This document shows, piece by piece, positions 1-5,450 of a DNA stretch of 9,300 nt; position 1 is the first letter of the stretch; each line of letters begins with the position of its first letter. The stretch is from Methanosarcina sp. Lineage in GTDB: Archaea; Halobacteriota; Methanosarcinia; Methanosarcinales; Methanosarcinaceae. The position numbers and the translations under genes were made by a program. Where the stretch lies: the NCBI GenBank assembly GCA_013331265.1, contig DUGS01000157.1, positions 23,700 through 32,999 of the forward strand, given 5' to 3'. The notes under the pieces were generated by a model. It ran no database searches. It saw nothing but the letters and a program-made list of their open reading frames with translations, and was not told the DNA's origin.

Positions 1-607
1 ATTCATTAGAGTAAACTATCTTTGCCTCACCTAGCTCAATCGGTCTTTTCCAAGATTCATTCTCGATGTCTTCTGATTCTACTGTGACCAAACTATAGCG
101 GAACGCAAATCTATATTTACCTCGCTCAATCATCTCAGGTTCAAATGGCTCTGGCACTGTCTTAAAAGGACATATCTTCTGGTCCCATTCGTAAAGAAGA
201 TCTGAGTGTGGTTTCAGTTCCGTTACTGCACCAATAGGTCGTTCATACAGTATTATTCGGCAAACTTCTCTGCCCTCCTCAACAATTGGCAGACGAAAAT
301 CCAGACCTTGCCAACTATTGTTTTGAGCTTTTTCAATCTCCCAGAAGACCAAATCTCGCTGAGAATAGCCTATATACCAGGCAGAAACATCCAGGTTGTT
401 TGTTACTTTTAGCTTGACCACTTCACTGCGGGCATACTGTGTCTTGTCCGTGGTCATGACAATGGACGAAGGCGTTGCAGAGGAGGCGGGTGTAGTTGCA
501 GAAGAGGGGACTGTAGTTTCTGTCGAATAGTCCGAACATCCGGACGAGAGCAGGAACATACCGAGCAGGATTATAAATATAATTCTTGAAGTCACTGGTT
601 TTTTCAT
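1..607 (-). CDS. Secreted lipoprotein of unknown function, 3' end missing
   Basis: This is an open frame of 202 codons from ATG at 605-607, running off the left edge with no stop, so the C-terminus is missing. Residues 1-24 look like a lipoprotein signal: Lys2-Lys3, a hydrophobic stretch (about 9-20), then LSSGC with Cys24 as the likely lipidated residue. A Ser/Thr/Pro/Ala-rich linker follows (about 28-50), typical of tethers outside the archaeal membrane. From about residue 52 the pattern (VVKLKVTNNL, alternating hydrophobics, several Trp and Tyr) resembles an Ig-like beta-sandwich, but I cannot name a family. Two Cys lie in the mature domain (in EVCRI and KICPF) and could form a disulfide. 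No good SD precedes the ATG; a strong TATA element lies 50-60 bases upstream. Codons such as CGA and ATA are commoner here than in neighbouring genes, fitting a weakly expressed accessory gene. The signal and anchor are seen; the fold is inferred. Confidence 0.8.
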   Translation of the reverse strand, partial: MKKPVTSRIIFIILLGMFLLSSGCSDYSTETTVPSSATTPASSATPSSIVMTTDKTQYARSEVVKLKVTNNLDVSAWYIGYSQRDLVFWEIEKAQNNSWQGLDFRLPIVEEGREVCRIILYERPIGAVTELKPHSDLLYEWDQKICPFKTVPEPFEPEMIERGKYRFAFRYSLVTVESEDIENESWKRPIELGEAKIVYSNE

Positions 608-651
608 AATCTGTTATAGTTTTTTACCAATTCAAGGTATCTGAGGATCAA

Positions 652-669
652 TTTATATTATTTATATAA
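652..669 (-). promoter_or_regulatory. TATA box region for the lipoprotein gene
   Basis: On the minus strand TTATATAA (662-669) is followed by AATATAAA (652-659). Both resemble the archaeal TATA element. They lie 45-62 bases upstream of the ATG at 607, so transcription would start near 630-640 and leave a short leader. Which of the two is used cannot be decided by eye. Confidence 0.5.
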
Positions 670-732
670 TATAATGAGTAATCCACATATTCCGCTACAT
701 ATTCTGGAGAATTGATATTTCTCAAAAATTCC

Positions 733-762
733 GAGAAAAGAAAAGAGAAAAAACGTTTTTCT
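733..762 (-). terminator. Hairpin and T-rich terminator of the PAC2-DUF473 operon
   Basis: On the minus strand a 7-bp stem (AGAAAAA at 762-756 pairing with 752-746 around a 3-base loop) is followed by a pyrimidine-rich run, TCTTTTCTTTTCTC. It lies about 110 bases past the DUF473 stop codon and upstream of the lipoprotein promoter. Archaeal termination depends mainly on the T-rich tract, which is good here. The rest of the gap 608-870 is AT-rich and shows no open frame or other element that I can support. Confidence 0.45.
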
Positions 763-870
763 GAAAGATAGTGCCATTTTAAAGTAGGATATTTATTAAA
801 GAGAGTTACCGGTTCCGGAAAAGATATACTTCAGATAGAAACCCGGCATAGGGGCTAAGTTAGTTAAATT

Positions 871-1260
871 TTATCGGGCTTCGTAGCAGGAAATTTCCCT
901 TGCATCTACTATCACGGGCTTCCCGATTTCATTTGAAATAACATTCTTTACCCTTGCCATACACCTGCATTCAAGCTGAATGCGGGCTGACAGAGCCTCT
1001 CGTTCTTCAATGTATAGTTCGTTTGAATTGACAAAGGAGTGAACTGAGATCTGCTTTTGAACAACTCTTGCTATGAGTCCCTGAATCCCATCAGTCAGGT
1101 CCTGAAGGCTTGTGGAAGTCAGGAGAACACTGTCTCCTGCATTGAGTTCCAATACTCCAAAGAAGTTCTGCGGATTTCGGATCTCAAGAGTCCTGAGATC
1201 GTGCTTTTTCAGGATCTCAATCACGGAGTCGGCAATTCCTGTTAATGCTATGTACTCCAT
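871..1260 (-). CDS. DUF473-type conserved archaeal protein
   Basis: A 129-residue cytosolic protein starting MEYIALTGIA. It resembles the DUF473 family, found mainly in methanogens and of unknown role; this assignment is from memory of the family. There is no signal peptide or membrane helix. Visible features are a hydrophobic N-terminal helix (about 8-17), a central LTSTSLQDL segment that may be a turn or ligand loop, and a C-terminal CRC pair (Cys98, Cys100) with a further Cys125. The frame stays open upstream to 1332, but the start at 1258-1260 is chosen because GGTGATC lies 2 bases before it and the longer version would overlap the PAC2 gene by 68 bases. It begins 4 bases after the PAC2 stop, so the two form one operon and are probably translationally coupled. 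That suggests, but does not prove, a shared role in protein quality control. Confidence 0.8.
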   Translation of the reverse strand: MEYIALTGIADSVIEILKKHDLRTLEIRNPQNFFGVLELNAGDSVLLTSTSLQDLTDGIQGLIARVVQKQISVHSFVNSNELYIEEREALSARIQLECRCMARVKNVISNEIGKPVIVDAREISCYEAR

Positions 1261-1262
1261 GA

Positions 1263-1269
1263 GATCACC
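1263..1269 (-). promoter_or_regulatory. SD site overlapping the PAC2 stop codon
   Basis: On the minus strand GGTGATC is complementary to GATCACC at the 3' end of archaeal 16S rRNA and ends 2 bases before the DUF473 ATG. It contains the TGA stop of the PAC2 gene. This sets the DUF473 start and implies that ribosomes finishing PAC2 reload directly. The CMD gene at 3564 has the same GGTGAT-type site at similar spacing. Confidence 0.65.
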
Positions 1270-2014
1270 CGTACATTGGAAACTCCTTTTTGACTTCTCC
1301 TTTCCGCTCGGTAGCCTGAACATCTTCAGCAAGCTTCTGGAGCTCGATTTCTATGCGTTCAGCCTGTTCTATAAGCCTATCAGTGCTGACTGAAAGTCCA
1401 TACAGCTTATTAAGGACTCCAATCACAGAAGATGCGGCTCTTGGGTCGGGGTTCTGAGTTTTCGTAGCCCCTAGCAGGCTGATTGCAGGAATCCCACGCA
1501 GCAGGCATTCAGCCATTACACTACCCGATATCCCGGAAATAGTCCCCATCTGGAAAATCTCGACCTTATCCCTGATCTTATCCAGCATTTCCGGCGTGGT
1601 AGCTGCTCCGAAGACCTTATGTCCTCCATCCATGATCGCAATCCCTGCAATAGAAGCAATCTCTCTGACATTGATAGACTCAGCCCAGTCTACAAGAGCA
1701 TTGCTTACATCGTAGGAAACCGAATGGCTGATCGGAATATCGGAAATAACTATAATGATGTTGTGCTCCACATTTTCATAGATCCGCACAGGCATGTTTA
1801 TAAGCCCCTCATAAAGCACTGCAATTGAGGGGAAATACCTGGACTCAATGGAGCCTATATACTCCATATTCAACTCTTCGATCATGTGCTGACTTGCAAT
1901 ATTCCCCACAAGCCCAATTCCTGGAAAACCTTCAATCAAAACAGGGTTTTTTGACTGCACAGGTTTCGTAATAATTTTCACGTCATTGTCGTCATAGTCT
2001 GTCGTAGTTGACAA
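1265..2014 (-). CDS. PAC2-family proteasome assembly chaperone/activator (PbaB-like)
   Basis: A 249-residue cytosolic protein of the PAC2 family. The family signature is the N-terminal loop EGFPGIGLVG (residues 28-37), followed by a Rossmann-like alpha/beta core (about 15-205) with further Gly-rich turns (GTISGISGS). Residues about 212-240 are charged and helical (EQAERIEIELQKL), giving an extended tail that ends in Met247-Tyr248-Gly249. This fits the HbYX rule (hydrophobic, Tyr, any residue at the C-terminus) by which activators dock into the 20S proteasome alpha ring. Archaeal PbaB of Pyrococcus is reported to be a homotetramer whose HbYX tails activate the proteasome, and length and layout here agree with it. 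The start is TTG at 2014, supported by GAGGTGG 4 bases upstream; the only nearby ATG is out of frame. Homologues are sometimes misnamed as isopropylmalate dehydratase-like or ATP-grasp proteins. First gene of an operon with the DUF473 gene. Confidence 0.88.
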   Translation of the reverse strand: MSTTTDYDDNDVKIITKPVQSKNPVLIEGFPGIGLVGNIASQHMIEELNMEYIGSIESRYFPSIAVLYEGLINMPVRIYENVEHNIIIVISDIPISHSVSYDVSNALVDWAESINVREIASIAGIAIMDGGHKVFGAATTPEMLDKIRDKVEIFQMGTISGISGSVMAECLLRGIPAISLLGATKTQNPDPRAASSVIGVLNKLYGLSVSTDRLIEQAERIEIELQKLAEDVQATERKGEVKKEFPMYG

Positions 2015-2018
2015 AAAA

Positions 2019-2025
2019 CCACCTC
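2019..2025 (-). promoter_or_regulatory. Strong SD that fixes a TTG start for the PAC2 gene
   Basis: On the minus strand GAGGTGG is followed by TTTT and then TTG (2014-2012). The ATG at 2029-2027 opens a different frame that stops after a few codons. The SD therefore argues for a true TTG start rather than an internal Met such as Met44 or Met50, which would remove the conserved Gly-rich loop. Confidence 0.7.
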
Positions 2026-2280
2026 ATGAAATATAACCCCTATGTGTATATCTGATCTAATCCTAAATAAACAAGTTTCTCGCCAGCCCAGGTCTGTGCT
2101 GCCGTCTTCACATGCATCAATAAAAAAATTGATGATTCAGGGATTTCGAATGCCATAACCCTCTTTTTAATAAAAAAGAATCCTTTTGATATATATCTTT
2201 TCTCACGGCAGAAGAAAAATAATTCAGATCAGAAGCACTTATTCTAATTACCATACCTTTTTTCCACCCAATGTTTGCTA

Positions 2281-2291
2281 TTAAATATAAA
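2281..2291 (+). promoter_or_regulatory. Candidate TATA box for the PK_C-like gene
   Basis: TTAAATATAAA matches the archaeal TATA pattern and would place transcription start near 2312, giving a leader of about 175 bases before the ATG at 2490. The alternative TTGATATATATC near 2186-2197 would give an even longer leader. Long leaders are common in Methanosarcina. Confidence 0.35.
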
Positions 2292-2341
2292 CCGCGCTTG
2301 TGAAAGATAAAAAGGAAAGAGAAAAGAGTTCCATAGAAAAG

Positions 2342-2410
2342 ATGGAAAAAATAAAAGAGAAATCCATAAAAGCCGTAAACGTAAAAGCAGTTGAATTAGT
2401 TAAACAATAG
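2342..2410 (+). CDS. Possible 22-residue Lys-rich micro-ORF in the leader
   Basis: ATG at 2342 opens 22 codons (MEKIKEKSIKAVNVKAVELV, then KQ and TAG), encoding a short peptide that could form a basic amphipathic helix. It lies inside the predicted leader of the PK_C-like gene, ending 79 bases before that ATG. No convincing SD precedes it, and in AT-rich spacer DNA short Lys-rich frames arise by chance. It may be a leader peptide, a small protein or nothing. Confidence 0.15.
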   Translation: MEKIKEKSIKAVNVKAVELVKQ

Positions 2411-2489
2411 AATTGGACATAAAAAGATAATAATCAATGACAGGAGTTCATAAAAGGGAATTAAAATCAAAAACAGGAGGAAGTAATTC

Positions 2490-3077
2490 ATGAAAAAACC
2501 AATTTTTTATTTGGACAGCGTAGGAGAAGAAAACACGGAAGCTGTTATTGAGGCTGCAGCAAAAAGAGCAGCAGAACTTGGAATCTCTTATATTGTAGTT
2601 GCCAGTACCAGCGGGAGAACCGCCTTAAAAATGGCAGAGGCAGTAAAGGGCAGAAGCATAAAAGTAATTGGAGTAAGCCACCAGTACGGACAGAAAGAGA
2701 AAGGCGAATGGGAAGTAGAAGAAGAGTACAAAAAGAGGATCGAAGAGCTTGGAGGAATAATTACTACCCAGTCGCACATGTTTTCCGGAATAGAGCGCTC
2801 GATCACAAAGAAGTTTGGAGGCTATTCAAGGACCGAGGTAATTGCAGATGCCCTGCGTTCCCTATTTGGGAAGGGATTCAAAGTCGCTATAGAAGTTGCC
2901 ATAATGGCAGCAGATTCAGGCCATATCCCGGTCTCAAACGATACTGAGATTATAGCTATAGGGGGCACAAGGTTGGGCGCAGACGTAGCTCTTGTGCTGA
3001 GGCCGGCTCACAGTAATGACTTCTTCTCACTCCAGGTCCGGGAAATCATTGCTATGCCGCGGGCAAAAGAGGACTGA
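2490..3077 (+). CDS. Stand-alone pyruvate-kinase C-terminal-like domain protein
   Basis: A 195-residue cytosolic protein matching only the C-terminal alpha/beta domain of pyruvate kinase; the TIM-barrel catalytic domain is absent, so it cannot be a pyruvate kinase. The signature is VVASTSGRTA (residues 36-45), equivalent to the loop that binds the allosteric sugar-phosphate in pyruvate kinase. Other conserved-looking segments are VIGVSHQYG (59-67), AADSGHIP (140-147) and IGGTRLGAD (157-165), which together may form a phosphate- or nucleotide-binding pocket. Stand-alone archaeal homologues have been solved by structural genomics (AF0103, MTH1675), and I recall flavin bound to them, but the physiological ligand is unknown. 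The ATG is well supported by AGGAGG at 2475-2480, 9 bases upstream. It is monocistronic and converges on the CMD gene across a shared terminator. Family is confident; function is not. Confidence 0.85.
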   Translation: MKKPIFYLDSVGEENTEAVIEAAAKRAAELGISYIVVASTSGRTALKMAEAVKGRSIKVIGVSHQYGQKEKGEWEVEEEYKKRIEELGGIITTQSHMFSGIERSITKKFGGYSRTEVIADALRSLFGKGFKVAIEVAIMAADSGHIPVSNDTEIIAIGGTRLGADVALVLRPAHSNDFFSLQVREIIAMPRAKED

Positions 3078-3116
3078 AAATTGGAGAAAAAAGAAAATTA
3101 AAAAAGCATGGGCACA

Positions 3117-3145
3117 AGCCTCTAAGAGGCTGTCCATTTTTATTT
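3117..3145. terminator. Bidirectional hairpin terminator between convergent genes
   Basis: AGCCTC (3117-3122) pairs with GAGGCT (3126-3131) around a TAA loop. A T-rich tract (ATTTTTATTTT) follows on the plus strand and an A-rich stretch (3080-3106, T-rich on the minus strand) precedes it. It lies between the stop of the PK_C-like gene (3077) and that of the CMD gene (3157), and can serve both. Confidence 0.6.
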
Positions 3146-3156
3146 TAAAAAAGTTT

Positions 3157-3564
3157 TTAAGCCATCCCAAGCCTTTTGAGGATCTCCATCCGGTCTTCTT
3201 CAGTAAAAGACTCGCCCTGGAAAGTCTCAACTGCATCCTTCAGGAGAGTTACTGCAAAGGACATAGAAGGTCCGCCCCCAAAAGCAACTGAGACCATGGC
3301 AGCCTGCATAATCTCCTCTTTTGTCGCTCCGGCTTCAAGTGCATTGAAGGCATGAAGAGAAATGCAGTAAGGGCAGCGGTGGTAAAGAGCAACACCTATA
3401 GCAATCAGTTCTTTTGTTTTGAAGTCAAGGACAGAAGTTTCAAAGCTTGCTCCGATCATGCCCATAAACGCTGCAGCCTGCTTTCCCTGAACTTCAGTTT
3501 CAGAAGCAAAATTTCCAAGTCCGGCCGTAAAGTCAAATAACAATTTTTTCGGATCTTCAGCCAT
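3157..3564 (-). CDS. Carboxymuconolactone decarboxylase (CMD)/AhpD-like CxxC protein
   Basis: A 135-residue, mostly helical cytosolic protein of the CMD/AhpD superfamily. The AhpD-type active-site layout E-x11-C-x2-C-x3-H is complete: Glu52, Cys64, Cys67 and His71 (CPYCISLH). This points to a thiol-disulfide or peroxide-related redox protein rather than a true decarboxylase, which lacks the paired Cys. The following segment (NALEAGATKEEIMQAAMVSV) is the standard family helix pair that packs the oligomer. Length is typical of short archaeal members. The ATG at 3562-3564 is preceded by AAGGTGAT 3 bases upstream and by a TATA box at 3608-3615. It stands alone, so the electron donor is not revealed by context; a thioredoxin-like or coenzyme-linked donor is only a guess. 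A role in oxidative stress or disulfide reduction is inferred. Confidence 0.88.
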   Translation of the reverse strand: MAEDPKKLLFDFTAGLGNFASETEVQGKQAAAFMGMIGASFETSVLDFKTKELIAIGVALYHRCPYCISLHAFNALEAGATKEEIMQAAMVSVAFGGGPSMSFAVTLLKDAVETFQGESFTEEDRMEILKRLGMA

Positions 3565-3607
3565 ATAATCACCTTATTTCTTCGGTGTATAGCCATTAAT
3601 TATTGAG

Positions 3608-3615
3608 ATATATAA
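3608..3615 (-). promoter_or_regulatory. TATA box for the CMD/AhpD-like gene
   Basis: TTATATAT on the minus strand, placing transcription start near 3587 and giving a leader of about 23 bases that contains the AAGGTGAT SD (3575-3568). Confidence 0.55.
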
Positions 3616-3789
3616 TGGTTGTGTATAGATATTACAAAACTGCCCAAAACTGAGAATACTACGGACCTGAAAGAAACCGAAATATCCAAGAAAAGCTAGA
3701 GGAAAAGAGAAAACTGAAAAAAGTGCAGGACCCCTTTAAAAAATCCTGCCAAACCCGCTCAACTCCGGCCTACTGCCAGTCCCCAAAGA

Positions 3790-3798
3790 TAAATATAT
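3790..3798 (+). promoter_or_regulatory. TATA box for tgtA, predicting a leaderless transcript
   Basis: TAAATATAT, preceded by the purine-rich CAAAGA as a possible BRE, is centred about 28 bases upstream of the tgtA ATG at 3823. The usual 24-28 base spacing puts transcription start at or just before the ATG. No SD lies at a working distance; the only GAGG (3803-3806) is 16 bases away. Confidence 0.55.
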
Positions 3799-3822
3799 CT
3801 GAGAGGCATCTATAACCGCGGC

Positions 3823-5295
3823 ATGTCAGCGATATTTGAAATTCTCGATAAGGACGCAGGCGGCAGAATAGGGAAACTAAGGACTCCACACGGAGTAGTT
3901 GAGACCCCTACAGTCATGCCTGTTATTAATCCGAACATCCAGCTTATCCCCCCGAAAGATATGAGGAGCTTCGGGGCAGAGATTCTGATCACCAATTCCT
4001 ACATTATTTACCGTAAAGAAGAGCTGCGAAGTGTCGCACTTGAAAAAGGACTTCACGGCCTCCTCGGCTTTGACGGGCCAATTATGACAGACTCGGGCTC
4101 TTTCCAGCTTTCAGTATACGGGTCAGTGGAAGTTACAAACGAGGAGATCCTCGGGTTCCAGGAAAAAATAGGAAGCGACATTATAGTCCCCCTTGATATC
4201 CCGACTCCTCCCGACGTCCACTTCAGGAGGGCAGAAGAAGAGCTTGCAATCACAGCCGAGCGCCTTGAAGCTGCCCGAAAATTCATCAAGGGCAAACAGC
4301 TCCTTGCAGGCCCTGTCCAGGGCTCGGTCTATCCCGAACTCAGGGAAAAGGCTGCATCCCACCTGAAGGACCTGAACTTTGAAGTTTATCCTCTGGGAGC
4401 AGTTGTGCCTTTGATGGAATCCTATCGTTATGCAGAGCTCGTGGATGTGATTGCAGCATCCAAAAAAGGGCTTTCTCCAACCTCACCTGTCCACCTCTTC
4501 GGAGCAGGGCACCCCATGATGTTTGCTCTTGCAGTAGCCCTTGGTTGCGACCTTTTTGACTCTGCAGCTTATGCTCTCTATGCCAAGGACGGGCGTTATA
4601 TTACTGCAAACGGGACATACCACTTAGAAAAACTGAATTACCTGCCCTGCTCCTGCCCTGTCTGTTCTAAATATACTGCCGATGAATTGAGAAAAGCTAA
4701 AAATAAAGAAGAGCTTCTCGGACAGCATAACCTGTATGCAACTTTTGCCGAAATCCGGCTGATCAAGCAGTCCATCAAGGACGGAAAACTGCTCGAGCTT
4801 GTTGAGCAGCGCTGCCGTGCCCATCCGAAACTCCTTGATGGGCTGAAAAGGCTCTATACTCACTCTTCATGGCTGGAACAGTTTGACCCCGCAACTAAAG
4901 GTACCTACTTCTACTGCGGACCGGAGTCCGCCTCCAGACCTGAGGTTCTGCGCTTCGGGAAGAGGCTGGAAAGGTTCAACCTTGAAGGTTCGGCAATTAT
5001 ACGCACGGCTCCGGTTAAAGGAGAAAAAGACTACAACCGTGTCCTGGCATTTAAGGCCCCATTTGGAGCATTTCCTGTAGAAATGGAAGAGGTTTATCCC
5101 TTCAATGCCGAGGTCCCGAAGTTTCCGGACTACGAAGCTCTCAGCACAGCCCTTTCAAATACGATTAAATTGATAGACCTGAACCCTGGGGCAGAATTTA
5201 CCTTTATCTGCGAAAAAGAGTTTGAACATCCTTTAATTGAAGAAATAGGGAAAAAAGCAAAGCTTGTATACAGGGAAGCCTGGAAAAAGGAATAA
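3823..5295 (+). CDS. tgtA: Archaeosine tRNA-guanine(15) transglycosylase
   Basis: Exchanges guanine-15 in the D-loop of archaeal tRNAs for preQ0, the committed step of archaeosine synthesis; the preQ0 is later amidated by a separate enzyme. The TIM-barrel catalytic domain fills about residues 1-345. Asp90 (MTDSGSFQ) is the general acid/base and Asp246 (LFDSAAYALYA) the nucleophile; Gln166-Gly167 (GPVQGSVY) line the base pocket. The zinc site is complete: Cys276, Cys278, Cys281 and His302. Residues about 350-490 look like the archaeal C1/C2 accessory region. At 490 residues it is roughly 90 shorter than the Pyrococcus enzyme (about 580), and the missing part corresponds to the PUA domain; the sequence ends at a clean TAA, so this is the natural form and not a break. 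A separate PUA-bearing paralogue elsewhere may compensate. The start is likely leaderless. It is followed by a 155-base gap before the UbiA cluster, so co-transcription is possible but unproven. Confidence 0.96.
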   Translation: MSAIFEILDKDAGGRIGKLRTPHGVVETPTVMPVINPNIQLIPPKDMRSFGAEILITNSYIIYRKEELRSVALEKGLHGLLGFDGPIMTDSGSFQLSVYGSVEVTNEEILGFQEKIGSDIIVPLDIPTPPDVHFRRAEEELAITAERLEAARKFIKGKQLLAGPVQGSVYPELREKAASHLKDLNFEVYPLGAVVPLMESYRYAELVDVIAASKKGLSPTSPVHLFGAGHPMMFALAVALGCDLFDSAAYALYAKDGRYITANGTYHLEKLNYLPCSCPVCSKYTADELRKAKNKEELLGQHNLYATFAEIRLIKQSIKDGKLLELVEQRCRAHPKLLDGLKRLYTHSSWLEQFDPATKGTYFYCGPESASRPEVLRFGKRLERFNLEGSAIIRTAPVKGEKDYNRVLAFKAPFGAFPVEMEEVYPFNAEVPKFPDYEALSTALSNTIKLIDLNPGAEFTFICEKEFEHPLIEEIGKKAKLVYREAWKKE

Positions 5296-5335
5296 GCAGA
5301 CTGAAAGCCGTAATCTAAAAGGAAACTTTTTTGAA

Positions 5336-5425
5336 ATGCGAAAGTTTATAGGACTATTTGCAAACAAGCTCTTTAACCGAAAAATCCCAAAATATGAAAT
5401 TCCGGATACAGAAAACTCCGTATAA
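5336..5425 (+). CDS. Possible 29-residue small protein upstream of the UbiA gene
   Basis: ATG at 5336 opens 29 codons ending at TAA 5423-5425. The peptide begins MRKFIGLFANKLFNRKIPKY and ends in an acidic DTEN segment. The N-terminal half would be a basic amphipathic helix able to lie on a membrane. AAAAGGAAA at 5317-5325 is a weak SD at a long distance (about 12 bases). It fills most of the tgtA-UbiA gap and ends 25 bases before the UbiA start. It could be a small membrane-associated partner, a leader peptide or chance; I cannot match it to a family. Confidence 0.25.
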   Translation: MRKFIGLFANKLFNRKIPKYEIPDTENSV

Positions 5426-5438
5426 ATCGAAAATTCAC

Positions 5439-5444
5439 AGGTGA
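5439..5444 (+). promoter_or_regulatory. SD that fixes a TTG start for the UbiA gene
   Basis: AGGTGA lies 6 bases before TTG at 5451. The first in-frame ATG (Met24) would remove the conserved YLRLLRP segment that opens UbiA proteins, so TTG is the better start. Confidence 0.65.
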
Positions 5445-5450
5445 AACGAT

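Larger units (their letters stand above)
2015..2489. other. Divergent intergenic region, 475 bases
   Basis: AT-rich spacer between the minus-strand PAC2 operon and the plus-strand PK_C-like gene. It holds a TATA-like TTTATTTA on the minus strand at 2071-2064, placing a PAC2 transcript start near 2041. An inverted repeat CATCAAT/ATTGATG with a 6-base A loop lies at 2115-2134. A run CTTTTTAATAAAAAAG lies at 2162-2177, and a palindromic GATATATATC at 2188-2197. A TATA-like AAATATAA lies at 2283-2290. A 22-codon frame (2342-2410) is discussed separately. No tRNA or other known RNA is seen. Confidence 0.5.

Noticed and set aside
206..412. Plus-strand 68-residue frame
   Set aside because: It lies opposite the lipoprotein gene, which has a signal peptide and sensible composition; this is an antisense shadow.
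1261..1332. N-terminal extension of the DUF473 frame (start at 1332)
   Set aside because: It would overlap the PAC2 gene by 68 bases, the extra 24 residues look like frame-shifted PAC2 sequence, and the ATG at 1260 has its own SD.
2115..2177. AT-rich inverted repeats as terminators or operators
   Set aside because: The stems are A/T-only or nearly so and lie between divergent promoters; in this composition such palindromes arise easily by chance.
3157..3564. True gamma-carboxymuconolactone decarboxylase
   Set aside because: The complete E-x11-C-x2-C-x3-H set points to AhpD-like redox chemistry, and no aromatic degradation genes are nearby.
3823..5295. Bacterial-type queuine TGT
   Set aside because: The long C-terminal region, archaeal context and GPVQGSVY in the base pocket fit the archaeosine enzyme acting on G15.
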